From contig JAIVFH010000078.1 of the NCBI GenBank assembly GCA_025765595.1, forward strand, positions 98,530-162,529: a DNA stretch of 64,000 nt, given 5' to 3'. Shown here one piece after another: positions 1 through 11,310 of this stretch. Below the pieces are notes generated by a model. That model saw only the letters and a list, made by a program, of their open reading frames with translations, ran no database searches and had not been told where the DNA came from. The DNA comes from Obelidium mucronatum. Its lineage: Eukaryota; Chytridiomycota; Chytridiomycetes; Chytridiales; Chytriomycetaceae. Every line of letters begins with the position of its first letter. Within the stretch, counting starts at the first letter, position 1. A program made the translations under genes and the position numbers.

Positions 1-3000
1 TCAAAAACTCTGGCGTAACCTTCAACGTATCCGCCCGAATAACCATCCCGGTCGCCTGCTCCAAATTCTTTGCAATCTCTTTCACCCGCTTAGGAATCTC
101 CTTAATGATATTCTGCAGCTGCTTCGGCGTGAACCCTGTGAAAGTTTCATTCATTGCCTCACCCATCTTCTTCATCTCCGCCAAAGTCTGCTCAAGCTGA
201 TTCGCAGCACTCACAACACTTTCATCTCCCGTCAACAGCTTCTTGAAAATGAGTTCAAATTGCGGCATATCACTTTGCATGTACGCTTGCTTCTTGTCAA
301 ACCACTCATCCCACAGTTTTCGCTGCTCCAACGACTTTTCTTTTCCAGGGGGTTCTGGGAGATCGAATTTTTTGGTTGGCTTCGGGAAATGTCGCGTCTT
401 CATGAGCGCGATTTCATCTGTCACGTGTTTCCGCGCGACTTCATCGAATCTGTACATGTGCACACGGGCAACAATCCCACGACTCAAATCCGTATCATCG
501 TCTTGGAAGGCCTCCTTGAGTTCATCCTCCGTAACATCTTTCAATTCAATATAGGTTGTGACTTCCATGTTTTGCCAGACAATGCACGGTTTCTTGGCTT
601 GTCCATGGGCAGGGTTGATGACACGCACGCCGTCCAGCCATTTCCGGCGGATGAGCAGGAAAATGAAACTTCGCACGGTTTTCGTGCTCTTGACGAGCTT
701 GTCGAGGAGTTCTTCCACGTTTCCGTTGGGCGCTTCCATGAATCCGAGCAGTTCGATAAAGAGTTCTTGTTTCTCGGATTCGAGTTGCATGCGTTCTTCT
801 TCGGGGGTGAGTTTTGGGACTTCCACTTTTTCAATGGGTTTTTGAGGTGGTGGCGCGCGTTTTCGGAGACGGTTTCGGAGGTTGGGGTCTTTTAAGGCGT
901 TCATTAGGTCGGATTGGAGATCTCCTGTGGGTTTCGGGGGTGGAGGTAGGGCTCCGCCTGGTGGGGGAGGTGGTGGTGGAGGTCCCATTCCTGGAGGTGG
1001 AGGTGGTGGGGGAGGACCTTTTGAAAAAAGATGGAAAATTAGAAAAGACCACAAAAAAACAGTATCGAGAATCACTTACCACCCATTCCTGGAGGAGGGG
1101 GTGGTGGTGGTGGCGGACCTCCCATTCCAGGTGGAGGAGGAGGTGGTGGTGGCGGGCCTGTTGTATTCTGTTTAGTTCTACAAACAAGTATTCAACTGGA
1201 AACATACCGCCCATTCCAGGAGGTGGTGGAGGTGGTGGTGGAATACCTCCCATACCAGGAGGTGGCGGTGGAGGCGGAGGAATACCTCCCACTCCTGGTG
1301 GAGGAGGCGGTGGTGGTGGGGGAATTCCTCCCATACCAGGAGGTGGCGGAGGTGGTGGGGGAATTCCTCCCATACCAGGAGGTGGCGGAGGTGGTGGAGG
1401 TGGGATACCACCCATGCCTGGAGGAGGTGGAGGAGGAGGAGGCGGAATTCCACCTGAATTTTTTGAGGTTATCAACAGAAAGTCCCACTCCATCAGAAGC
1501 TTTCAACTTACCCATTCCAGGTGGAGGTGGTGGTGGCGGAGGGATTGAGCCAGTTTTAAACATGGGTGGTGGAGGTGGAGGCGGTGGTGGAGGAATGCCG
1601 CCTAATAAGAAATTGAGGATACAAGTCAGTTAAAAAAAACGGATAACTTCTCATAATTTTCTCGAAATTAATACGAACCAGCCATTGATGGTGGAGGAGG
1701 TGGGGGAGGTGGCGGTGGAGGGATGGATCCGGTTTTCATCATTGGTGGGGGAGGTGGTGGTGGCGGAGGGATGCCTGAATACCAAAAAACATAAGGAAAA
1801 ACAAACACCTCGAAAGTTTTTTAACAAACCAAGTGACGGAGGTGGCGGTGGAGGGGGTGGGATAGAGCTAGTTTTCGCCATTGGTGGAGGAGGTGGTGGC
1901 GGTGGTGGAATACTGGCACGTACTGGGGTCTTGACATCCTCGACAACAGCGGAAGGAGTAGGGGGTTCGGCTGCAGGTGCAACAACCTCTTCTGGGGTAG
2001 GCACTGACTCAACAACAGGAACGTTGTCTGTGACAACTGGAGCTTCGGGCGTCGTCGAAGCAGGTGGTGCTACAGTCGCCTTCGGTGAGGCCACAGGATC
2101 CATCATCCAACCTGGAACAGAAGGTTCCTTCTGCAAACTCAATCGATTCGCAGAAGCAGCTGGTGGCATGGGAACGGACAATTTTGGTGGTCCGCTAGAT
2201 GGCAAAGGAACAACGGCTGGACTATCCGCGAAAAAGTTGCTGGCAGCTGGAGGCGCGACACTTTGTTCTGCATGAACCACTTCTGATTCTTCAGCAATTG
2301 AAGGAACGGGTGGCTTTTTAGCAGCAACAACAGCTGGTTTCTCTTCTTCAGTGTCGCTATTGTCGTCGGGGTTGGCAATGGAAAGTCCAAGTGTTTTTCT
2401 AGCAGGTTGAGATGGAGAGTCTCCAAGTGGCGTTGATTCCAGGAATGGGATCGACGGCATTGGGGGTACTATGTGGAGAATGAGATTGAGATTATGCGAG
2501 AGAATGAGAGAATATGTGTGCGCAGGGTATAACTCCGCTCATGCCTCACTCCATGTCTTTGCTCCATATACATGTCGCCTTCGGCGACTCGATAAGAAAA
2601 AAACTCACAAATATCCATGAGAATACTCATTGCAGAAGCCCTAGTTAATCTTCTGGTCAACTTTTCCGCAGCAGTCGCAGGAGCCGAAGAGGAAAGTGAA
2701 GGAGGAGCGTTATACTCCAAAGACTCTCTTCCACGACCACGACCACCAGATACCAGATCCTCTTCTTCTTCTTCCACCACAATAACATCATCGTTGGAGC
2801 CGAAAGGATTCAAAACAGAAACAGCAGATACAACATCAACGTGATGACGTAAAGAGCTTTTTGCTTGAGCAGATGCATCATCATCGTCGCCGTCGTTTGA
2901 AACAACTGAAGCCGAAGAAGATGCTTCAAGGGGTTCCTCTTGACGCCGTCGAATACTTTCGGCTAGAGCAAGAGCATTGTCCTTTTCAGTTTTTTCCAAT

Positions 3001-4109
3001 TGAGAGACCATTGCATCGAGATCGTCCACGAAACCAGTCATTGCCACACTCATACGGATTCTGCTACTAAACTTGTCTGGATTGATTGTTTTTCTGCGAA
3101 CGTGGCTTGTCGAGGGACTGGTGGGACTGAGGGGATCAGTCAAAGTAGCGTTGCTACTGCTATTGGGCGAAGCGGCAGCTGGAGTAGTTGCTTCGGGAGT
3201 TGCGGCAACAGATGGTGGTGGAGTGATACTGGCGGTTGAATCTCGACGCTTTAATCGCAATGCTCTATTGTGTTCTTCTGAGCTGACTGGATTCGAAGCA
3301 AACGCATGCGCAAATGAAGGGGGGATGTTTGTAGTTTCGTCGGCTGTAATAGCAAACAGGATCTGTAGTTGGATAGCAGGTCAGATCACCGCTGTAAGTC
3401 ACAGTCACCCACGCTCGTACAACACAACGCACCTTGTCTTCCTTGCAGATATCAAAGACTAGTTGTTCCTCGCTTGCTACGGCGCCGCTTCCCGTCCGTG
3501 CAGCCACCAGAACGACTCTGGCGCCTTCGTCCGAGGCGCTGGATGGATTCGCAGCCATCATCAGATCGGAGGCGACTTCGAGGGCCCAGTCGATGGTGCT
3601 TTCGACGCCCGCCTTGACCTGGCAGAGCGGCAGAGTAGAGAGCAGCATGAGTGAAACACAAACACACAAACAACAACACGTACAATAAAAGTGCCCCGCG
3701 ACGTCACGATGACAATCTCCTTCTGCAGCACGGGCGACAGCAGATTCGCCGAGCGCAGCAGCGGGCGCGTCGACCCCGTGGCGACGCCCGGCCGCTGCGA
3801 CAGCGGCCTGGCCTTGGCGCCCAGCGGGCCGCCCGACTGCGAGACGCCCCACGTTCGAACCCGCGCGGCGACGCTCGGCGCGGGCGCCTTGGGCTTCGGC
3901 TCCGGCGGCGGCTCGCGCATGTAGAGCGAGCCCTGCGAGAACGAGTCCGGCCGCACTACCTTGAAGTCCTTCTGGATCGTCGGCGGTGTCGATGCTGCTG
4001 ATGCTGATGCGGATGCGGAACTGGTCGATGGCCGCGGGCGGTGCACCGTCGACGCCTTGCTGCGGTCGCTGCGGCTGCGGCTCATTCCCGGCGGAGCATT
4101 GGCGCTCAT
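1..4109 (-). CDS. Proline-rich protein with WH2-like motif, actin-regulator candidate (3' end outside window)
   Basis: Multi-exon gene read from the ATG at 4109 leftwards; no stop is reached before base 1. The first exon is GC-rich and Ser/Pro/Ala-rich. A short conserved-looking segment spans the first intron (LQKEIVIVTSRG then VKAGVESTIDWALEVASD). Next come a Ser/Thr/Pro-rich acidic region, then a run of polyproline blocks ([14 protein letters not shown] type, about 1080-1920) cut by several introns, and then a WH2-like helix (SDLMNALKDPNLRNRLRK, about 870-930). About 270 further open codons follow that I do not recognise. Polyproline followed by WH2 is typical of WASP/verprolin/formin-type actin assembly factors that bind profilin and G-actin; that role is inference. 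I see no FH2 signature in the part present. Joining the N-terminal exons (2469-4109) to the polyproline exons rests on open frames and GT-AG sites only. Confidence 0.6.
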
Positions 4110-4240
4110 CGTGAAATGTTTTGACTATGTGTTTCAGAAATTGGATGGACACCCCGTATGTTTTATTATTATTTGCATCTCATTTACACACAAACACATC
4201 AACAACAAACAGCGTTTTTATTTTTAAAAAAAGAATCAAT

Positions 4241-6033
4241 TCACTGCTCTCCCTCCAGTCTCTGGACCTTTCCATCAAGCTTCAATTCATTTCCAGTCAC
4301 TCTCTTGTAAATATCCTTAACGTCTTGACACACGGTCTCAAAGTGGGATGTTGCATCGTAACTCTTTGAAATAAACACTTGGTCTTCTCTTCCATCAGCG
4401 ATTGGCTCGTACAAGTCATCCACTGCAACAAACTTTTCCAGAACTTGGCCCAAAAGTGCGATTCCTGCGTCACATTCTCTTTCTGGATTGGCAGTTTCTA
4501 CGATTGTAGAGACGATAGCAACGTGGAAGTTTGGTGCGCACACAGAGTGAGCATTGGACACGTTTGCAATATAAATATCTGTTTGTATCATTAGTATTGT
4601 ACTTTTTTTTCAAAGAACACCTACTCACCATGCTGTCTCTTGACTTGGTTTTGTGGAATCACAATTTGGACAGAGTCAGAGTCACTTGTATTTGGAATCG
4701 GGTGGTTCAAGAAACAAATCACTCGAACAACCTGTCCAACCTTCTTGACTTTGTCGGAAAAGTAGCTTGGGTCACCAATCACAACCTTGGCCTTGGCGAT
4801 CTAGATTATCGAAAAATAAAAGTCGATGGTTACACACCTTTCTTTGAAAACACCATTTCAATTACCTCTCCATCAGACTTGACTCCAATCACTTTTCCAT
4901 TCTCGTACACAATTTCTTCAATCTTCTTTTCCAGCATATAAGTTCCTCCATAAATAGCGGAAAGACTGATGGTTGTGTGTAAGCATTCCCCGCTACAACA
5001 AAAACAAAATAGTTTTTACCGAGCAAAACTTTGTGGCAATTCACCCAACCCATACATTGGGTAAATGTAAGGACTCTTTCCATATCTCGCCATGGAGTTC
5101 ATGTACAAGCAAATCTTTTCATACGTTTCTTTAGCTGGCTTGGTCATGTACTCATCATCCAAGTGCAGCGCCAAAGCATGTCCGATAAAATCTTGAGTTC
5201 CTGGCTCAAGACCAAACTTCTTGTACACGGCAGTCATGGGGACAACATTCAAGTCCAATCCTTTACATCGTTTCATGTCAGTCCAAAAAACGTCGTACAA
5301 AAAAAAAAATTAGAACACACCTTGATGAGTAGCAGGATTATCAAAGTTATAGTTCTGAATAAACTCAAAGAAGCTTTTCGCTCTCCCCTTCTCAAACCAC
5401 CCCATCAAGGGCGAAGAAACCGCCTCCGTGTTATTCGAGGGGACTTTGGAGATTTTCCCGTCACGGTACACATAGGACCCCGCGATTTGACGGAACTCGA
5501 GGTATCGCGTAACGTCCGTGTGGTACAGAATGTTTGTGAATTCTCCAGAGGCCATGGCGAATTTGGGGATCAAGTCAACGTTGTAGTCGCGGTCGCGGCC
5601 GAGCATGGCGGGGGGGTCCATGCCTTCGCGGAATTTGCGGTAGAGCTTTTTTTTTGGTTTTTTGGTTTTGGTTGATTGGGGAGCAATTGTTACCATTAAA
5701 ATTCAGCCAGCAGTAGAGTCGCGGGAGTTTACCTGGGTCAAGTTCAAAGAAGCACTAGCTCCTCCATAGTAATCGTTTCTGTCCATATGCAAAACTGTTT
5801 TTCAAATTTTTGGCAAGAGGGAAAGGCGGGGGGAAGGATTCGGGTTAAACAAATATTAACTGCGTGTTGTGATCACATACCTTTCTTGCCCTCGACAGAC
5901 AAAAGACCCGAAAGGATACATTCAGTAAGTCCAGTTCCAAGCACAATCACATCGTATTGTTCATCCTGCCCAAAAAAAACAGAAGGGGGTGAAATGGAGT
6001 TAATAACTTAACAATTACAGATTACTGGTCATT
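4241..6033 (-). CDS. GDI1: Rab GDP dissociation inhibitor
   Basis: Exons read on the minus strand give a clear RabGDI. The N-terminal dinucleotide-fold segment is [20 protein letters not shown], then [50 protein letters not shown], the [15 protein letters not shown] block and the C-terminal [20 protein letters not shown] block. GDI extracts GDP-bound prenylated Rab GTPases from membranes and recycles them in the cytosol, so this is a membrane-traffic housekeeping gene. At least seven exons; length is close to the family norm of about 440-450 residues. The stop is at 4241. The likely start ATG is at 6031-6033 in a tiny first exon, but the exact first splice junction does not close in frame by eye, so the first few residues are uncertain. 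Confidence 0.93.
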
Positions 6034-6621
6034 TTGGCGGTCCTACACACACACACCCCATCATCTACTACTCCGCTCCACATTACAAAAAAGACCCCTT
6101 AATGAAAAATCCTTTGTTGAAACAATGTCGTCGAGAGGTTCTGATAAATTGACAGCCACCCTCAGATATCACCAGCGCCCCTCCTGCTGCGTATCTCCCA
6201 TCCAAGGGCTGAAAGCAGTCTCTTTCGATTTTTTCCCCCCATTTTTCGATGTTGTCTTTCGCGATCAAACACTGGAGTCTTTGCGATCTGGTTTAGGGGG
6301 GCCGTTTTGTTTGTTAACACCAACCATTTTTGACGATTGTTTTTTTTATTTAAATCGAAAATAATATAAAGAAATAATAATTAACAATGAAGTAAAAAGA
6401 CACATCAAATCAGAAACACAATTAAAAAAATTAAACTTAAAACACATTTCATAGTTTTTATTTTTTTATTTTGTTTTGTGGTCGAACGAGAGGGAGAGAG
6501 AACACGCGTTTTTTTCTCAATGCTTGAAAAGATATAATAATGTTAGGAAGTAATCATGTGGTAAAGAATCTTTTTTTTATTATTTATTTTGTTTTCTGTC
6601 CGAAGCTGCATCAAAAATCAA
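6034..6621. other. Intergenic, divergent promoters of GDI and FIGNL1
   Basis: About 590 AT-rich bases between two divergent genes, with many A and T homopolymers and a short AC repeat near 6048-6058. The short open frames here show no recognisable domain. I see no RNA gene. It presumably holds the promoters of both neighbours. Confidence 0.5.
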
Positions 6622-9600
6622 ATGTTGGCCAACACCACCCATCAACAGCTGACACCACTCACCCAAGCAGCAATTGCTGACGAAACACTTTCTCGATCGA
6701 TTGCCGACGGTGTTCTTGGAGACTGGCTCGAAGCTGAAGTTTCTGCAAAGAAGGTGTTTAAAAAAAAAAGGATTCATTTTTGATATGATTCAACCATTGC
6801 ACTCATCCTCTTTATCAAAAAAAAAACAAGAATGCATCAGCTCACTTCAGAAACACTCCAAAACCACACAAAACAGCTCTCGTCCTCAAGATTCGATCAA
6901 TCAATGAAGAAGCAGCGACTATTTCAAAAACAGTCCGTTCGTCAAACCTCAAGAATCTGAGACCTTCCAATTGGGATTCTTCAAGTTATCGTTTGCAGGT
7001 GTTGTTTTATTACCTGTACTTGGGTTTTTACGCACATTCCTTGCGTTTCTAACCGTGTAAAAAAAGAAACCACTAAGTAATGTCGCGTTGATCAATCCGC
7101 AATTGTCATATGCACATCTTGAATCTGCTTTCCAAAGCCGTGCAGCTCCATCAAAACCTGTACTTCCTCCACCGAATTCTCGTCAACCACATCCCAATCC
7201 AACAGTACAACAACCAAAACCAACCGTTTCTCCAAAGAATAATATATCTCAGCCGAATTCAATTCATGGCTTTCGTCCCACTCAACCTCAACAGTTCAAT
7301 CATCAGTCTCATAAACCATCTGATGTTGCAGCACTTCCCTATTCCCAAACTCGACCGTTACCACCGACGATCGTTCAACAGCAAAGTTTCGAACAAACTT
7401 ATTCATTGAACAGGCCCTCTGGCATACAGCAGAATTCATTTCCAGCCGCCACAAGGGCAATACCCCATACTATTCCAACAATTCCACCTCACCAAGTCCA
7501 AAGACCACCAGTATACCAACCACAACCAACACCAATACAAACCCAACAACAAAATAGCACACACCATCAAGCGCAGCCTCCCCCTCCTCTACCTCTTCCG
7601 AAACGTGAGACCCAGTCGGTGTTTACAATGACTGATCCACTTCCTGCTCCACCACCACCGCCACCACCTCAATATATCACGCTTCCACCGCCGCCAAAGC
7701 CAGAAACGCGGTCATTTGGGATCCAAACTGATCCTGTTCGGTTTGAATCAGAATCTAGTTCTAGCGTCTCTAGAAAAGTAAGCTTTTTCTTTTCTATTTT
7801 GCCTTTTGATGGAGATCTTCAACCGCAAAAAAAAAGCGGACACGTCCAGACTCTGATAGTGATGATGATGATACTGTTGATATGGAACCCAAAAAAGTTA
7901 TTCCACCACCATCATCTCCAGCAAAATCCAAGCCTGGATTTATTTCTGGACTCGCCAAAAAGGTTTGATACAAAAGAAAAAAACGTGACGTGACTAAAAA
8001 ACGTTATCCACAAAAAAAAAAATACCAGACTCTGGATGATAAAGCAAAAGGGATCAAACAACAGCAACCACCGCCTCAATCTGCATCAGCAGCAGCAGTT
8101 TCGAAACCAAGTGGTCTTTCGAAATCAAACGGGAAATTCAAAACTCCTTTTAAAACAGTTGAAGAGCCACAAACAGAGAAAGGAGGGAGTGCCAAGTTGA
8201 CCACGACGACAGAGAAACCGATTGATGATCGATTGAAAAATATTGATCCTGCGATGGTGGAAGCAATCATGAATGAAGTTGTGGATGGAGGGAAGGATGT
8301 TTCATGGTGAGAGGGAGAACACTCTAAGATTTTTATAATCTCGCGTTTGTTTATATATTGGCATAATTCTTTTTTGGTTTTGTTTTTCTGTTAAAGGGAC
8401 GACATTGCAGGGCTAGAGCATGCCAAAAAAACGATTCAAGAAGTGGTTGTATGGCCAATGTCGCGACCTGATATCTTTTGTAAGTATTGCTGGGTGATTC
8501 ATTTTGGATATGAACCATTTCTTGCAGTTGGTGTTCGAGCTCCTCCAAAAGGCCTTCTTCTCTTTGGACCTCCAGGTAAAACCTTGCTCCCAAAATCATC
8601 TTTCCACTTACTGGTTTTTTTTTTTTCGTGTGTTTGATTGAAAAAGGAACTGGTAAAACTCTTATTGGGAAATGCATTGCAACCCAATCTGGCGCAAAGT
8701 TTTTCAGTATCAGTTCATCTTCACTCACATCGAAATGGGTAAGAAAAATACCAAGAGGAAAAGCCCCTTATCTAACAAGCCAAAAAAAAAATCGCCAAGG
8801 TGGGAGATGGAGAAAAGATGGTCCGTGCCTTGTTTGCTGTTGCCCGTGTTCATCAGCCGTCAGTTATATTCATGGATGAAATCGATTCCTTGTTGACTCA
8901 GAGAACAGATGGGGAGAATGAGGCGACGCGGCGGATAAAAACTGAGTTTTTGGTAAAAAGTCGGGGTGGGGGAAGGGGTTCATTTTCTTGAGTCAATTAA
9001 TGATTTTTTTTTTGCTGTGGTGGTGATGGTTGTTGGAATAGGTTCAATTCGATGGTTGTGGTACTGATAGCGAGGACCGGATTCTATTGATTGGTTTGTT
9101 GGATCATTTTACTTTGCCTGACCAAGACGTGTGTATTCAATCAAAACGTGATTTTACTTCTTCCAGGAGCGACGAACCGACCACACGAAATTGACGAAGC
9201 GGCACGTCGGAGATTCCGAAAGAAACTGTAATATATTTATATATATATAACTGAGAATGGGGCTGTGTATTGATTTAATTTTTTAAGGTATATCCCACTA
9301 CCCGAGCCTATTGCGCGAAAGAGCCTGCTGGATCGGCAACTATCGAAACAAAAGCACTGCCTTACTCCTCAAGAAACTGAAGCCGTCATTCAAAAAACGG
9401 AAGGATATTCTGGTTCGGATATGGACGGGTTGTTCCGTGAAGCAGCGCTCGGTAAAAAAAAGACTTCTGAATCTTTTTGCACTTTTAATTGACTTTTCGA
9501 ACCAAGGCCCTATCAGAAGTATTGGATCCAAGATTCTCCAAGTTGCTGTCAATGACTTGCCTCCAATTTCTTACCAGGATTTCGAGGACGCGTTGACACA

Positions 9601-9682
9601 AGTGCGTGCAAGTGTTTCTGATAGGGATTTGGACTTGTATCTCAAGTTTGACAGAGAGTTTGGATCATCATCTCGTGGATGA
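6622..9682 (+). CDS. FIGNL1: Fidgetin-like 1 AAA ATPase
   Basis: The ATG at 6622 opens a short exon, then a long Pro/Gln-rich disordered region (7088-7800) and a C-terminal AAA+ module of the meiotic clade. The module reads [40 protein letters not shown], Walker A GPPGTGKT (split by an intron at 8575-8646), [20 protein letters not shown], Walker [12 protein letters not shown], sensor/arginine-finger region [17 protein letters not shown], and a Vps4-type C-terminal helix ([18 protein letters not shown]). Spacing and wording match FIGNL1 better than spastin or katanin. FIGNL1 is a hexameric ATPase that disassembles RAD51 filaments; related fidgetins sever microtubules. All catalytic motifs are intact. 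At least ten exons; those before 7080 are the least certain. Confidence 0.9.
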
Positions 9683-9778
9683 AATTATAGAACAATCTAT
9701 AGGATATATTGCCACGGAAAAAAACACGACGTAATCAACCTATAAAACGTGATAATTGAAATTATTTTGAAATTTATT

Positions 9779-11101
9779 TCAAACCCAACCAAGCTCCTGC
9801 CAAATCTCACAAGTTTCATTAGACTTGAAAATCAAACTCTCTACAAATTGTTGCTTGTTTCGGACAAATACATGACAATTGAATTCTAGAGGGTTCTCGG
9901 TCTGTTTTGCATCTTCTTTCAACAGTGGTTCTACTACCGCCTTGACTTCAGCATTAAGACATTGTACCCCAACCACAACACGAAATCGACCGTCAACAGC
10001 ATCATCATCATCAGCTGAGCAAAAATTCAACTTGACAACCGGTCTATTTCCATTACACAATCCATCCACGTATCCCCGCATTTGTCTGGACAATGCCAAA
10101 CGATTATTCTCATAGACATCCAATGAATCCCATTTCTTCTTAACGCAGATATGATGAGGAATCAGCTGTGCACCTTCACATCCAAATTGTAAAATCGCGA
10201 GCTTTTCAAGTCTTTGATAAACGACCATGTCATCAGGTGGTTGATATGACAGGATTTCGGGTGGGTTTGAATCGTCATCTTTATCATCTTCCATGCAATA
10301 GTCTTTTAGGTAAATTCGTCGCGGTATGATTGACTCGAACGTGTTTTCGAAAAACTGAATTTCAGAGAATAATTCTAATCCGCGAAACATGATGTGAAGA
10401 AACTCGAATTGTGTTTGAAAGGCGAGAGCATTTTCTTGGGTTCTGAAACAAATGGCGAAAGTAACCGTGTCTTTTCCATTGTATTGAAAGGTTGGTGTTG
10501 TTGTTGGGTGGTGGTAGTAGCCGCAATGAGTGTGGGCATAAGTGTAGAGTGTCTTTTGGATTCTTCTTATCTGGTTTGGAGATGTAATGTGACCGTGAAT
10601 TATATACTTCATGTCGAGAGGTGAAGTTGATACCGGGGCTATGGTAGATTAATTCGTAAGAAGATGACAAGAGATAAAATCACAGAATCCGATTCGATTG
10701 ATTAGACATACCAGTCTTTGATAATATGCAACTGTGAGGTAATTCAAACGTGCTGAGCGCTTACCAGTGTGCAAGTTCGGAACCACTACAAACAGCGCCG
10801 TCTCTTCTTCGCCACGTCCACTGCCTACAAGACCCGTGATTCTGAGTGACGCTTTCGCGGCCATGTCGTCCTTGTTGTTGTAGACAGTCAACTCCACCGC
10901 AGAAAGACCCTTTAGCAGCGCGTCCTTGTTCTTTGTCCAAACCGCGTCTCTGAAGTGCGACACTTTTGCCTCTGTGCTGATGGAGACAATGTCTGCACCC
11001 ACCGCCTTGTACGCGCAGCCTTGGTCATCGGTCAAGAAGTAACATTGACATTTAAATAAAAAATAGTTATAAAAATAAATACAATACCAGCAACGTCTCA
11101 T
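9779..11101 (-). CDS. Crinkler (CRN)-like protein
   Basis: Two exons. The first holds a segment like the ubiquitin-fold header of Crinkler proteins: [53 protein letters not shown], ending [10 protein letters not shown]. The second (9779 to about 10646) encodes about 277 residues ending [10 protein letters not shown] that I do not recognise; it would be the CRN C-terminal domain. An intron from about 10715 (donor GTCTAA) to 10648 would join them in frame, but the commoner-looking donor GTATGT four bases earlier does not. The ATG at 11101 lies in antisense ubiquitin-derived sequence (see the fragment at 11087-11207), so the true start is unsure. CRN proteins occur in oomycetes and chytrid fungi and combine a conserved header with variable C-termini. 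No signal peptide is evident. It may also be two separate genes. Confidence 0.55.
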
Positions 11102-11207
11102 CTTTGCTGACTACAACATCCAGCAGGAATCCACTCTCCACCTCGTCTTGCGTCTTCGTGGTGGAATCTGAAGTGTTATGAGGTTCAACAAATAAAATTT
11201 CTAATTG
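11087..11207 (+). pseudogene. Ubiquitin 3'-end fragment with internal deletion
   Basis: The plus strand reads [20 protein letters not shown], then LRLRGGI and a stop: the last third of ubiquitin with its single extra Ile. It lacks the 11 residues [11 protein letters not shown]. The missing 33 bases are flanked by a CAG/CTG microhomology in the intact gene at 42203. The 3' flank (TTTTATTTG-TTGAAC-CCAC on the opposite strand) also matches the 3' flank of that polyubiquitin gene, so this is a DNA-level copy and not a retrocopy. No start or upstream ubiquitin sequence remains. It lies between the TRM3 3' end and the Crinkler-like gene. Confidence 0.85.
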
Positions 11208-11310
11208 GCTGAAATTAGAGAGTCGCGTCCAAGAAGCCAATTTCTTCAACGGACATGCACCAAAAAAAAATTGATCGAAAAACAAGCACGAATGAATAAA
11301 AGTGAGCACA

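Noticed and set aside
814..1633. Plus-strand Gly-rich open frames
   Set aside because: They are antisense to the polyproline exons (CCN/GGN complement); the minus strand has splice sites and the flanking coding exons.
1..2460. Formin (FH2) identity for the polyproline gene
   Set aside because: Polyproline alone suggested formin, but the sequence after it shows a WH2-like helix and no FH2 motifs in the part available.
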